A DNA stretch of 64,000 nt from Linum tenue (GCA_946122785.1 CAMGYJ010000004.1:10872150-10936149); one strand, 5' to 3'; counted from the stretch's first letter, positions 22,439-34,358 are shown. Notes: generated by a model not told the origin, from the sequence alone. Made by a program: numbers and translations.

Positions 22439-22717
22439 AATTCATGGTATCCTACTCCCATTTCCATTCTGGAATGGATAGAGATTGCAACTTTTCTGCT
22501 GGACCTTGATGCTCAGCTTTCACTTCCTGGAATACCAAACATGTCAACACATGTTCTGCCATCTCATTCTTCATTCTAGGCTACCAATAATAAGGCCTTA
22601 ATAAACGGTAGATATTTGTCGTTCCTGGACGGGTCGTATAAGAGGAGGAATAAGCTTCCTCAAGGATCTCTTTCTGCAATTCATCCAAATTCAGAACACA
22701 CAATCTCCCATTCAGTG

Positions 22718-23421
22718 TTAGAATCTCATTTTGATATGGGAACTTACTCTCTTTATCTTGTTTAATCTCATCATAAACTTTTCCATATCCGGATCTTGTT
22801 CTTGAACGTTCACTATTCGTTCTTGGAGAATTGATCTCCCTCGTGAGGTTGCCATCAGTTCTCGTTCACCATTCATTTCCAATGTCACATTCATGGCTCG
22901 CAAAGCCATCATATTAGCCAATAGTGCGACAATGAGAGAAAACCCTTCGATAAACCTTCTGCAGTATCTGGCCAAGCCCCAAAACTGCACAATTCAGGTA
23001 CATTTCTTTTTCTAGTGGCTCCCATTTCACTACAACTTCTACTTTCTTTGGGGTCTATCTAATTGCCCCTTATCAAGCAACTCCTGCAGTTTCTCTTTCA
23101 GTTCTTTAGACTCTGTCATGACATTCTACTCAGTACAGAAATTTGAGCGGTGCCTAGTGACCATTTATGAATGAATTCAATCTCTTGATCTGGAGGTAAC
23201 CCTAGTAGATCCAAAGGAAACACATCCATGAATTTATTTACTACCTCCACATCTTTTGATTTCTTGCTGGGCTTACCATCAGTGACATAAACCAAGTAAA
23301 CCCCATAGCCCTCATTCATCAAACTCACCATTTTTGCAACTGATATTACGCAACTAGGCATCGATTCCTTAGTTTCTTTGAAAATCAACCCTTTTGGTCT
23401 CTCAAACGTTTCAAAAACCAA
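22718..23421 (-). pseudogene. pol: Protease/RT and RT-thumb remnants of F
   Basis: 23116-23421 has the protease to RT linker (FMDVFPLDLLGLPPDQEIEF). 22718-22990 starts with the RT thumb (GLARYCRRFIEGFS) and jumps directly to the RNaseH-integrase linker (ILQERIVNVQEQDPDMEKFM). The RT catalytic region and RNaseH are deleted. Confidence 0.78.
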
Positions 23422-23934
23422 TTCTTTGCATCACTTTTCCTCAACGCCTTATGTCGACTTAACTAGTTTATCCCTAGTATTACATATATTCATTTAACGA
23501 TAACCCTAGAAAGTTAGTCGGTAACATTACCCAACCATACTTATCGGGTAACTAGAGTAGACTCGATTAGCTATTACAGTACAGTGTCTCTCACTAGAGT
23601 TTTCACTATCACAGTTCTTTCTAACGTTCTGGTTTGGGTTGGTAGTTGCTGGGGAATTACATATAGCACAAATGAGTGCATATCACCCAATCAATCAATA
23701 CGCACACAAGAGTATCACCAACCAGAATTGTGGTACTAATAATTCCCATAGCAATTGTCGTCAAGCCGTAAAAGAAATTTTTTGCATCCTTCATATATTA
23801 TCTTGCCCTCTATTTTAACTCCACTCTCTTATGTTTTGTGTACACTGCTAGTATAAATTGTTCGTGGAACGAGAAAAAAAGTCTCCCCACTAATTATGGA
23901 TCATCTTATCCTTTACTCCCATTACTGTTATCTA

Positions 23935-24129
23935 TCAATCATAAGCATGTGAGTAGAGCATATATGAAGCATAATCAAATTTGATCTCATCAGAACAATC
24001 GAGAAGGTCAAAGATTATTTCAATCTTCTTTACCCAGTACAGAGCATTCTTCGTCCACAGTTCCTTAAGGAACTCTACCTCACTATCTAAAAAAACTTCA
24101 ATATAATTCCCCACATAGAACTCATCCAA
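23935..24129 (-). pseudogene. gag: Tekay gag remnant of F
   Basis: A 64-codon frame with WVKKIEIIFDLLDCSDEIKFDYASYML, the start of the Tekay gag core. A close copy of part of it is fused to H protease at 17356-17430. The rest of gag and the zinc knuckle are gone. Confidence 0.75.
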
Positions 24130-24333
24130 ATACCCTCGGGACTTGTAAGATCCCTCCCGTCACGGAGACAATCAATATTCTTAGGGTTTTAATGACCCCT
24201 TGAGGTGGCGGGGAGGAAGCTCCTCCTTGACTGAACTCCACATGTAAAACAATGGTCACTCGGTAAATCCACTTTGAAATCCAGTGAAAATCCCAGTTTA
24301 GAACTCATTTGGTACCCGCGGGATCATATCCTA

Positions 24334-24345
24334 GCTCTGATACCA
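24334..24345 (-). promoter_or_regulatory. Primer-binding site of F (initiator tRNA-Met)
   Basis: GCTCTGATACCA on the plus strand equals the last 12 bases of initiator tRNA-Met; 5 nt later the LTR begins TGTAACACCC. Confidence 0.85.
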
Positions 24346-24350
24346 CAAAC

Positions 24351-25235
24351 TGTAACACCCTAATTGATCACTCGCTTTTACATAAAATACATAAAAAAAT
24401 ATAAAACTTTTTCGGGCCCGATTTAAAAACTTTGCAAATCAAAGTACAAAAAGGTAAGCCATTTGACAGTATATTCCATGTGGAAACATGTTCAGCCTTC
24501 CGCCCACCTCATGAATCAAAACTTGAAGATTGAAGCCATTGCTTCTACTTCTACCACTTCTTGCAGCTGCTCTGGATCTTGGGGAAAATATTTGACGAAG
24601 GGTGAGTCATTGCTCAATGACTACATTCTAAACCTAAATAAACCACAATACACAAGCGGTATTTAGCATGGCACCCTTTAATTACACGTCATTTGTTCCT
24701 CACTCCCGATGCCTATCATTCCACTTATAACAATTTGGGACCCAATTATAATTTCGGTCATCAATGGAAGAACTATCTCATTACCATTCAGTAGCAATCA
24801 CTTAACTATTCACTTATCACGGTCTTTAGGCATTTTATATCACTCTTCAATATCTATCATATGATATCTCTACTTTGCACACTCTAATGACATGCAATCA
24901 CATGTTGGTGCTAGGGCACCATTACTCATTCACATAAACTTATCAAAATCCACATCACATAAACCATAACATGATACGAAGCATCATCAGCTTGCTCATT
25001 TCCGTCATGCCAGTAAACCGTTCAACATATCATTCATATTCTCATGATCAATCATGCACATATACACACCATATTCACCTTGCTAAATCATTTCATACAT
25101 TAAACCATGTATAATCTAGTAATCAATCACACATTCATACCAATACATATACACACCGTATACATCAATCACACATTAATATACATAATGCGGTTATCTA
25201 GATTAAGTGTCTTTTGGCCTTTTTAATTTGCTTTG
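24351..25235 (-). repeat. 5' LTR of F, first part (before element E)
   Basis: Begins TGTAACACCCTAATTG. AT-rich and without ORFs of note. It is interrupted at 25235 by element E and resumes at 55587. Confidence 0.8.
25231..25235. repeat. Target-site duplication of E, left copy (CTTTG)
   Basis: CTTTG precedes the TGACACGC end of E; CTCTG follows the other end (55587-55591), one mismatch. Both flanks are F LTR. Confidence 0.6.
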
Positions 25236-26283
25236 TGACACGCTAAAACACAACACCAAACTGCGACCAAGTATAATCGCAGTCCGGGAATGCAGTAAAG
25301 TAGCAAGTTCTAATGTCAACCCGGGGTCTAGATCTACTGCCTACTCCGTGATTATCTATTATCTAGCAAACTAAGTCGAGTGATTGTTGTTTTAACTAAA
25401 AGCAGTAAGAAAGCAGGAAATGGTTCGGTTTTCTGAATTCAAGGAAGAGTCACTCGGGAATGAGTCCCCCTAGCTCCTTAGTTAGGTCTCAATTGTAATT
25501 ACCCTGGGTTGATTTATTGTTGATTAAACTGCGGAAGATCCGACAGTAGCTTGGAATCTCTTAAGCTGACCAAGCCCTCTCAGTCAAACTACCCGGCAGA
25601 CGAATAGTCTTCACCGGAATAGAAAGCTGAGGCTATGAACACAGAACTCCACTACTGGAATGATGTAGCTCTAACAACCTAATCAGATTCTATCTATCTC
25701 AGGTTGCAGCAGAAATCAAGAAAAGCTGATCAGACTTCAATTAATTCAATGAATCATGCATCATTCGATTATAATCAAGCAGTATAACAATCCCAAGTCA
25801 TTACAATCAAAATCCCAAACACATGGAATTAGGGTTCTTCATACCCAAGTGAGAGAAAGTTCTACTCCATAGAGAGAGAGGGAGGGGAAAACAGAATACA
25901 AAGCAGTCATACTCATAACAATGGGAAGAATCTGCTCTGGGATGATGATTTTCACTCCTATGATGATCTCCAAGCTTGATTTGATGAAACCCAGCTCCAA
26001 AACCACTCTTAGGATGAGTTACTTTCTCTCTCTAGGGCTCTGTTTTTGCTCCAAAAAGTCCATACTCTCACTTTTGGCTCGAATTTGGGTTAAAACCCAG
26101 AAATTCCCGACCACACGGCCGTGTGGCTTTTCCCAGCTGCCCGTGTGAAGGCTCGGTGATATCCACACGGCCACATTGCCAGGTCACACAGCCGTGTGGG
26201 TTTTTAGGTGTTCCCGTGTGGCTTGCTCAGCCTCTGTTTAATGCTTCGTTTCTCCCTCGTCCGGACTCCGAATCAATCGCCGT
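25236..26283 (-). repeat. 3' LTR of E, truncated
   Basis: Matches the right LTR of E (54229 onward) up to GAATCAATCGCCGT and then switches abruptly to post-pol ORF sequence of A'. It lacks about 70 bp near 25660 and 13 bp in the CACACGGCCGTGTG palindrome block (about 26110-26225) relative to the right LTR. Confidence 0.82.
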
Positions 26284-26937
26284 CTGGTCACTGATGGCAC
26301 CCGCACTTGGCTCGATGGGCTTTCCATGCCTCCTGAGGAGGCTGTGCATCTCGATGACGACGAGGATGACGCTGACTACTCCGGTGAGGAGGAGGATGAG
26401 GATGATGATGATGATGATGGCGGGGCCATGGATGCCGATGAGCCGGAGCCCCCACTCTCTCCACCAGGGGACCTTCAGCCTCGACGGAGATCAGAGAGAG
26501 GCGAGTCTTCCTCTGGTCCTTCTGGTCCGTCGATGGCCTCTGGCCCGTCGATGGATTTCTTCACGGAGCAGTTCCAGTAGATGGGGCTCCAGTTCGAGCA
26601 GCTCGGTCTTCAGAACCAGCAGCTCATGGACCATCAGGTCCAGTTCTACCAGCAGTATTCGGCCTACCAGGCCGAGTACCAGTCCAGGCTGACGGTTGTT
26701 GACGAGCGCCTCGACCGCTTGGAGACCCATATGGGAGTCACTAGTGCTCTCATCGAGCGGGAGAGAGATCGAGGCCGCCGATTGATGGAGTACTCGGAGC
26801 ACCTGCTCCAGGCTTGTCACCCACCAGAGGAGCACCACTGGACCACCCGGTGGGACCATTCGCCACCACCACCCCCGGAGGATGGAGATGACAACCTTAT
26901 GAACCAGATCGACTTCACCGGTCTCGGAGGGCCCTAG
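26284..26937 (+). pseudogene. C-terminal part of the post-pol ORF (A')
   Basis: Asp/Glu-rich tract, Ser/Pro-rich spacer, then a Gln-rich helical part and a charged ERERDRGRR segment; ends at 26937. One in-frame TAG at 26578-26580 splits it. It matches 48430-49070 in A. Confidence 0.78.
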
Positions 26938-27198
26938 TGGCATGTTTTGAGTGTTTTTTCTTTGTCAGCATGCAAACTGTCTTGTGTCGGTTTAGTTTCT
27001 TTCTTTTCATTTTGGATGCTGTACTATTGGGCTGACCATTGGACCTAACGTATTGTGTTTGAGCTCTTTGGTTTGCTTTAGCTGTGCTTATGCCTGACTG
27101 GTCCTCTCTCCAGTCCGCTTCATTCCAACTGGTTCACTTCCAGTCTCCTGCAGTCCGTGCCCACCGGTAACATCGTTCCCCTTTCCTTCCCTCTTCTC

Positions 27199-27323
27199 CG
27201 TTGAGGGCAATGTCGATCTTAAGTGTTGGGGGGGGGGATGTTTATCTTTTGACTGCGTTAGATCTGTTTGTGTGCTTGGAGCCTAGTCCACTTTCCAAAT
27301 TTTTTAAATTTGAGGGCTCCAAG
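27199..27323 (+). other. 3'-UTR cis module of A': SL2, internal polypurine motif, SL1
   Basis: SL2 is at 27199-27212 (one base altered). The polypurine motif carries a G run at about 27226-27237. SL1 outer arms are 27275-27283 and 27315-27323, with inner CAAATTT/AAATTTGA-type pairing. Confidence 0.72.
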
Positions 27324-27679
27324 TACGTGTTCCTTGCAATTGCCTGCTCAGTATGCTTTGAATTGACAGTCTCTTTAGTAATGTGCAACCTAGGGAGGTA
27401 GTGTAGCACTATGGAGGATGTTGATGCATTTAAGAAGTCTCATTTCTTCTTCATATTGTGTTGACTGATTGAGAGTCTCTTCATCCACGATTCATTTGTC
27501 CTCTGTTCACTATTTGCCATGATGCCGACTCGAGACTAGCGTTCTCGCCGAAGAAGCTATGAGATGACTTGTGCGTCGGTTGACCTCGTAAGCTGCTAAA
27601 TGATCTAGGAAATCCTCTACCTATGATCGGGGTTGTTGGTTGCTATAGAGGTCTGGAGAGTTGCATTGGTTTGAGTTTG

Positions 27680-27720
27680 GTTTGCTTGAGGACAAGCAAA
27701 CGGTTAAGTGTGGGGGAGTT
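27680..27720 (+). promoter_or_regulatory. Stem-loop and polypurine tract before the shared A'/A LTR
   Basis: A perfect 9-bp stem with AGGA loop at 27680-27701, then TTAAGTGTGGGGGAGTT ending at 27720; the LTR starts at the next base. Confidence 0.85.
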
Positions 27721-29061
27721 TGATAGACCGATAATTACACATGTTTTTACCCCTATTCTTGAGCCGTTTGAGATGTTGATTCTCGTGTTTTAAGCCGATT
27801 TCACGCTAGGTTGTGCGTTTATGTCATATTTCAGGACCCGGCGTTGGAATCGAGGCGGAGAAACGAGTTTTGGGTCGAAAGGAGCAAAGTTGGGTTGAAG
27901 TGGGCTGCAGGAGGAAAATACCCGGCCAGGGGGTCAAATACCCGACCGGGTATTTATCATTTTGGCATCGTAGAGAAACAGAGAGGGGCCCGGGCAGGAG
28001 GCGAAAATCCCCGGTCGGGGATTATTGGCCATGACCGGGGATCTCTCCTGAGGCAAAGCGGCGCGTTTTAATTATACCTGGTCGAGACCCAAAATACCCG
28101 ACCGGGTATTTCGACCGGGTATCGCGACATGCATAAGTTTTAAAGGAAAAGAAGGCTAAAAATCAAGGGTTTCGAGTTTTAGAGACAGAGAGCAATTCCT
28201 AGAGAGAGAAAGCGACGAACCAGAGTTCCCAAGTGCCATAGCTTGATCTTCATCACCATTGGAGCCCTGCTTGAGCATGGAGAAGTGCCGATTGACAACC
28301 AGGAGCAGAAACTCATCCTTCACAGTATGATTTCCGCGTCTAAATCTGCTTTTGCTTCTCTCTCTATGGAGTAGTTTCCCCATTCATCTGGGTATGGGGA
28401 ACCCTAGATTTGTATGTTAGGTATGATTGTATGAACCCAAGTACAGATTTTATGATTTGATTATATTCGATTGAGGATTGAATGATTGAATGACTTGAAT
28501 CCTGATCAAATTCCTGTTGTTTCTGCTTTAACCTGGAATGAGAATATCTGCCTAGGTTGATAGAGATCCTTAATTGAAGGTAGTGAATTGGCGACTTTAG
28601 TCGAGGAGCCAATTCGCTATTCTGTACCGAATTCAATTCGGTAGTAGAGGTTTGGTTCGTTAGGGCCTCAATCTGTTTACTCCTGTGGAGGTTAGTCGCC
28701 CGCTGGAGACTCAGGTTGAGAGGGTCTGGAGACCTTTAGTCAAGACTTCAGACTGTTTAAGAACCTTCCGCAGTATAACTTTCATGAAAACTGAACTTGG
28801 TAAATTGCAATCCGGCTTAACTGCAGTCTAGGGGGAACCATATCCGGGTGACCTCTCTCGACTTGAAAACAACCGTTTAACTTGCTTCGTTTTTTTGTTA
28901 ATTTGGACTTGCACTAAAGTTTCACTGCTAGATAACAAGAATTCACCGAGTAGTCATCAAATCTAGGACCCGGGTTGACATTAAAACCCAAACCCGCTAT
29001 ACTACGCTTTAGGAAGTGGTTACACTTGGCCAATTTCTAGAGTTACAGTAGGAGTGAGTCA
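27721..29061 (+). repeat. 5' LTR of element A
   Basis: 1341 bp, TGATAGACCG to GGAGTGAGTCA. U3 holds a cluster of ACCCGACCGGGT / CCCCGGTCGGGGAT palindromes at about 27915-28125. About 5 differences from the 3' LTR in the first 190 bp. Confidence 0.9.
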
Positions 29062-29067
29062 AGTTTT

Positions 29068-29085
29068 TGGCGCCGTTGCCGGGGA
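29068..29085 (+). promoter_or_regulatory. Primer-binding site of A (tRNA-Asp)
   Basis: TGGCGCCGTTGCCGGGGA, a perfect 18-nt complement to the tRNA-Asp 3' end, 6 nt after the LTR. Confidence 0.93.
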
Positions 29086-29209
29086 CAGCTAGGTTGTTGA
29101 AGAAAAGTGATTTCTGTTACTTTTTCATTTTCATTTTCGCATTGATTGTTTGTTCTTTCCTACTTGTGCCTTCACGGGTTTGCATTGCTTGATTGTGTGC
29201 AGATAGTGC

Positions 29210-31222
29210 ATGACCCGTAGCCAGTCGGGAGGTTTACCGCCGTTGGATCCAGAGATTGAATGCACCTGTCGCCAACTTAGGAGACAACAGCGAGCTAGAC
29301 TGGCTACGGAAGAGCGCATAGACGGCCATTTGAGCAACGAGTCCGAGGACGAGTACGAGATGGAAGGCGAACACAACCCACCCCCGGTGAATCAGCTCTT
29401 GGGGAACGACCCCAGACCCCAGGCAGATGGGGTTCATCATCATCCACCGCCGCCGGGTCCCACCTTGGAGTACTACTACACTCTACGTATTGCTGACATC
29501 CGCCCGGTCATCCTCTATCCGCCCATTCCAGCGAACAACTTCGAGATCAAGCCATGCTGGATTCAACTTATTACATCCTCTATCCAGTTCCATGGCTTGA
29601 AGGATGAGGAGGCAAGGGTGCATGTTTCCCATTTTCTGCAGCTGACGAACGGGTTCAAGCTAAACGGTGTTCCGGATGACGCAATCCGCCTTCACCTCTT
29701 CCCCTATTCTCTGACGGGGAATGCTAAGAGGTGGTTGGAGACCCAACCCCCATTGTCCATCACTTCTTGGGACGATCTGCCAGACAAGTTCGTGCACCGG
29801 TACTATCCGGCATCGAAGACCACAGAGATTCAGCGGGAGATCACTCACTTCCGCCAAGAGCCAGACGAGTCACTTCGTGATGCATGGGACCGGTACATGG
29901 GATATTTCTAGCAGTGTCCCCATCATGGCTTCAGTGATGCATTCACAGTGGGGAACTTCTACAGTGCTCTCTCCCCGGACAGCTAGAGGGTGATTGAGTC
30001 TCTATGCCCAGGAGGGGATATTCTCACTAAGAATCCACCCGAGCTGAACCAGATGATCAGTACCTTGGCTGCCCGAGATCATTCCTGAGGGCAGAGCAGC
30101 AGAGGCAGAAATTCCCGGGACCGTGGTGTGCACGCTATCGAGGCCAGGTCCGGGTTAGAGCAGCAGGTGGCTGAGTTGGTGCAGACATTGAAGCAGCCCA
30201 ACAGTCTTATTCCGGGCCGAGGTACAGCTACGCCTCCAGTAGCCCAGTATCAGTGGTGTGAGAGCCCGAATCATCTGGTGGAGGACTGTCAGGCTATGAG
30301 GGAGTCTTCTACTCCCCAAGAGTAGGTGGACTTCATCGCCAATGCTCGGCGCCTTGACCCATACAGCAATACATACAATGAGGGGTGGCGCCAGCATCCC
30401 AACTTTGCTTGGAGCAGCAACGCCACTAAACCACCTGGTTTCCCAGCACCAGCGGTTGGTTTTCAGCAGAGACAACCCTTCCAGGCTAGGCAGGGGCCAC
30501 CACCACAGCAGCAGCCCTACCAGCCTAGGCAGGGGCAGCCATTCCAGCAGCCCCAGCGTCAGTATGCCCAGCCCCCAGCAGCTGCAGCTCCAGATAATCA
30601 GATGACGTATCTGAAAAATATTTTGCAGGCATTCATGACCACCAGCCAGGCGAAATTCACGAGGATGGATCAGAACATAGCCTCACTGGAGGCAGGCCAA
30701 AGAAACCAAGGTGCCATTCTGCAAGATCTACAGAATCAGATTGGGAGCTTAGCTCGCCAAAACACTACCAGGGCACCGGGGACTCTGCCTGCCACCACTA
30801 TTCCGAACCCTCGTGAACCTCACCAGCACCTGGATGCCATCACCACCAGGAGTGGCAAGACCATATCTGCTGCTCCTGCCCAGCCCGGGCGAGACGAGCC
30901 ACTACCTGCTTCAACACCTCTAGCTGATAATGCAGAAGTGGGGGAAGGCAAAGAAGCACCTGCTCCCAAGCCGCAGCCTGTGGTTAAGGAGCATATACCC
31001 CAGCTACCCTTCCCCACTCGCCTTCATAAAGACAAGCTGGAGACAGAGTTTGCCAAGTTCATGGCAATGTTGAAGCAGGTCAACATAAGCATGCCATTCG
31101 TGGAGGCACTGTCGAAGATGCCCAAGTATGCCAAGTTCATGAAAGACCTCCTCACCAACAAGAAGAAACTTGGGGATCTTTCGACAGTGATGCTAAGCGA
31201 GGAGTGTTCTACTATCCTGTAG
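29210..31222 (+). pseudogene. gag: Gag of element A with nonsense mutations
   Basis: It starts at the Met at 29210, after an acceptor-like TGTGTGCAG. The retrotransposon-gag core (WLETQPPLSITSWDD...FVHRYYPASKTTEIQREITHF) is intact in frame until TAG at 29909. Further stops in the same frame are at 29984, 30086, 30323 and 31220; four of the five sit where B or I keeps Gln or Trp codons that differ by one C/G to T/A change. The zinc-knuckle region has Tyr in place of the first Cys. A Gln/Pro-rich stretch with PYQPRQGQPFQQP repeats follows. The frame is otherwise long and uninterrupted, so decay is mainly by point changes. Confidence 0.85.
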
Positions 31223-32461
31223 AACAAGCTTCCTGAGAAGCGCAAAGACCCAGGGAGTTTCACTATCCCTCTTGTTATTGGCAGCATGCATGTAGGAAAA
31301 TCCTTGGCGGACCTAGGCGCTAGCATAAATGTCATGCCTTACAAATTGTTTAAGAAGCTAGACCTAGGTGAACCTAGAGATACTAGGATGAGCATTCAGT
31401 TAGCCGATCGTTCCATCGTGCATCCTAGGGGTATCATTGAAGATCTGCTTGTTAATGTTGGTGCATTCACATATCCTGTTGACTTTGTTATTTTGGATAT
31501 AAATGAGGATGTGGATGTGCCTTTGATTTTGGGTAGACCGTTTCTCACCACCGCCAAGGCGCTTATTGATGTGCATAGTGGTAAATTGATCCTGCGTGCT
31601 GGTGATGACATAGATTACTGTGATGTGCTTAATGATTTTGAGACCGCACTCGCCATAACGAGTGCGGGTAATGACGATGCTCTTGAGCGTTGTATTTTGC
31701 TAGGTGAGCAGGCATTGCAGGAGCCGCAGCTGGCGGAGCAGTTGGCCGCGTTGGAGAGTGGCCCATTCTTGGAGGGTGACAGGCTGTTCAAACCGATCTC
31801 ATTCTCCACCCGCATCACTACCTCCCTGGAGGAACCACCAGAGCTGGAGCTTAAGCCCCTCCCTCCTCATTTGGAGTATGCATTTCTCTGGGAGGGGAAT
31901 AAGCTGCCAGTCATCATCAGCTCGACCCTCACACCCAAGCAGAAGAACAGACTGGTGGCTTTGCTGAAGCAGTACGAGCGAGCTTTAGCGTGGAAGATCA
32001 CAGACATTCGGGGGATCAGCCCCTCCTTCTACTCCCACCGGATACTGCTGGAGGATGAGATACGGCCAGTGAGACAGCCGCAGAGAAGATTGACACCGAA
32101 CCTGGAGGTTGTGGTTCGGGCAGAGATCGAGAAGCTGATGGACACGGGGATCATCTTCGCCATTTCCGACAGCGAGTGGGTCAGTCCCACCCAGGTGGTA
32201 CCCAAAAAGGGTGGGATGACCGTGGTACCTAACGAGAAGAATGAGCTCATCCCGATGCGCACGGTGACTGGGTACCTGGTTTGCATTGATTATCGGCGTC
32301 TCAACGACGCCACTCGGAAGGACCACTTCCCGCTGCCGTTCATTGGCCAGATGCTGGAGAGATTGGCGGGGCACGAGTTCTACTGTTTCTTGGATGGGAT
32401 GTCCGGGTACTTTCAGATCCCTATTGCACAGGAGGACCAGGCGAAGACCACTTTCACCTGC
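31223..32461 (+). pseudogene. pol: Protease and N-terminal RT of element A, cut by insertion C
   Basis: An open frame of 392 codons (Met at 31286). The protease active site DLGAS is at residues 9-13 and LILGRPF near 75. The linker ends KPLPPHLEYAFLWEG. RT begins about residue 230; CIDYRRLN is at 333 and the first catalytic Asp (FLDGMSGYF) at 370. The frame ends where the C LTR begins at 32462 (the TGA comes from the LTR). Confidence 0.87.
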
Positions 32462-32907
32462 TGACTCGCTATGACACAACTCCTAACAATGGCCAAGTGG
32501 AACCAATGAAAGGGACTGCAGTATAGTTGCTCAAGTAATAAATATCGAATCCACTGGTCTCTAGAGTTACTATTACTCAGCTTCAGTTCATTATCTAGAA
32601 AACCAGATTAAGATGGAAGAACTAAAACTACTCTAGCAAACTACAGTTAAAGTTAATCCAATTACATGTTGGGAACTCACTTAGGTATGATTCCCCCTAG
32701 CCACTAGCCAGATTAACGATTGATGATCTCTAACTTGTTTCACTTTCATTCACAATGCGGAGAATCCTTGACTAGACCTTGAGTCTCGACTAAAGGAACA
32801 AGGCCCTCTTGAGTCAATTGCCTAGAGGGACGTATCCTTCTCTAGAACAACCGAAAAAGGCGTTCTGAACTAGACTCCCTCTATCGAATGAGGTTCTCAA
32901 TCGATAC
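32462..32907 (-). repeat. 3' LTR of C, first part
   Basis: TGACTCGCTATGACAC onwards, matching J's LTR up to AATCGATAC, where B is inserted; continues at 40614. Confidence 0.87.
32903..32907. repeat. Target-site duplication GATAC of B, left copy
   Basis: GATAC precedes B's TGACTCACT end and recurs at 40609-40613. Removing B and one copy restores the J-type LTR sequence. Confidence 0.93.
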
Positions 32908-34317
32908 TGACTCACTCCTACTATCACTCTAGAAAATGGCCAAGTGTAACCACTTCCTAAAGTGTAGTATAGCGGGTTTGGGTTTTAATGTCAACCCGGG
33001 TCCTAGATGTGATTACTACTCAGTGAATTCGTATTATCTAGCAATGAAACTTTAGTGAAGATCTAAACAAAAAGCAAGCAAAGCAACTAAACGGTTGTTT
33101 TCAGGTTAAGAGAGGTCACCCGGATATGGTTCCCCCTAGACTGCAGTTAAGCCGGATTGTAATTACCAAGTTCAATTTCTATGATAGTTATACTGCGGAA
33201 GGTTCTCAAACAGTCTGAAGTCTCGACTAAAGGTCTTCAGACCCTCTCAATCTGAGTCTCTAGCGGGCGACTAACCTCCACCGGAGTAAACAGATTGAGG
33301 CCCTAACGAACCAAACCTCCACTACCGAATGGAATTCGGTACAGAATAACGAATTGGCTCCTCGACTAAAGTCACCAATTCGCTACCTTCAATTAAGGAT
33401 GCTCTATCAACCTAGGCAGATATTCTCATTCTAGGTTAAAGCAGAAACAACAGGAATTTGATCAGGATTCATGCCATTCAATCATTCAAACCTCAATCGA
33501 ATATAATCAAATCATAGAAACAGTACTTGGGTTCATACAATCAATCCTAACATACAGATTTAGGGTTTCCCACACCCAGATGAATGGGAGAACTACTCCA
33601 TGGAGAAAGAAGCAAAAGCAGAATCAGATGCGGAAACCATACTGTGAAGGATAGATTTCAGCTCCTGGACGTTGAATCAGAACTTCTCCAAGCTCAAGCC
33701 AAGGTCCAATGGTGATGAAGATCAAAGTAGGGCACTTGGAAACTCTTGTTCGTCGCTTTCTCTCTCTAGGAATCGCTCTTGTCTCTCTAAAACTCGAATC
33801 CCCCCTCTTTTGGCTGAAAATCTGCCTAAAAGGGCATCAGTGGCCAAAGCACGGTCGAGGGCACGGCCGTGCTTTGCCTCAGCCCGCCCGTGCTTTGGCT
33901 AGGGTTAATTACACGGCCGTGTTCTGAATGCCTCCTGCCCGTGTTTTTACTGCCGAACCTGTTCCCCTATATTCAATGCTTCGTTTCTCCCTCGTCCGGA
34001 CTCCGAATCAGTTGCCGTTTGATCCCAGACGCTCGTAGTCTCGTCCTCTTTCTTTTCATGACAAGCTTGCACGATTCTTTGTCCATAAATTGAGGTAGAA
34101 ATCCATTCTTCTTCAGGTCATGCCAGAGTTTCTTCTCCCGAATCGCCAATTGATCTCTGATTGACTTGAAACTTGCGCCTATGCTTCACTTTATGTGCTA
34201 GGACCTGAAATGTAACAAAGGAACACAACCTAGCGTAAAATAGGCCAAAGAAGCGATAATGCAAACTTAAACGATCAAGAAACAAAGGGGAAAACATGTG
34301 CAAATATCGAGTCATCA
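32908..34317 (-). repeat. 3' LTR of B
   Basis: 1410 bp, TGACTCACTCC to GAGTCATCA. CACGGCCGTG palindromes at about 33835-33950. Compared with the right LTR it has lost 13 bp between two CACGGCC repeats near 33912. Confidence 0.92.
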
Positions 34318-34358
34318 AATCCCCCCACACTTAACCGTTTGCTTGTCCCCAAGCAAAC
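34318..34358 (-). promoter_or_regulatory. Polypurine tract and stem-loop of B
   Basis: Coding strand AAGTGTGGGGGGATT (34318-34332) next to the LTR; perfect 9-bp stem-loop at 34337-34358. Confidence 0.85.

Larger units (their letters stand above)
21478..24350 (-). mobile_element. Element F: Tekay-like chromovirus, internal region, heavily decayed
   Basis: Order on the minus strand: initiator-Met primer site (24334-24345), gag scrap, protease/RT junction, RT thumb, integrase, chromodomain, polypurine tract, LTR. Only 2.8 kb of interior remains, so large parts of gag, RT and RNaseH are deleted. It is the oldest layer: its 5' LTR hosts E and its 3' LTR hosts G. Only 30 bp of the 3' LTR (21478-21507, ending GGATGTTACA) is in the window. 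Confidence 0.85.
26284..27720 (+). mobile_element. A': extra truncated 3' portion of an A-type element upstream of A
   Basis: It starts inside the post-pol ORF (homologous to 48430) and runs through 3' UTR and polypurine tract into the LTR at 27721, which also serves as the 5' LTR of A. An LTR-interior-LTR chain of this kind is expected from unequal recombination between two A-type copies. About 455 bp of the 3' UTR, present in A at 49600-50045, is missing near 27478. Confidence 0.75.

Noticed and set aside
26284..27720. A' as the 3' end of a separate, complete element
   Set aside because: No 5' LTR, gag or pol lies to its left; E's LTR abuts it directly and it shares its LTR with A.
29060..29090. 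tRNA-Asp-like sequence as a tRNA gene
   Set aside because: Only the 18-nt 3' end complement is present, at the primer-binding site; there is no tRNA body.
29190..29210. Intron ending just before the gag ATG of A (TGTGTGCAG acceptor-like, also in B and, as TGTGTCCAG, in K)
   Set aside because: No convincing conserved donor could be found between the primer site and the acceptor; left as unproven.
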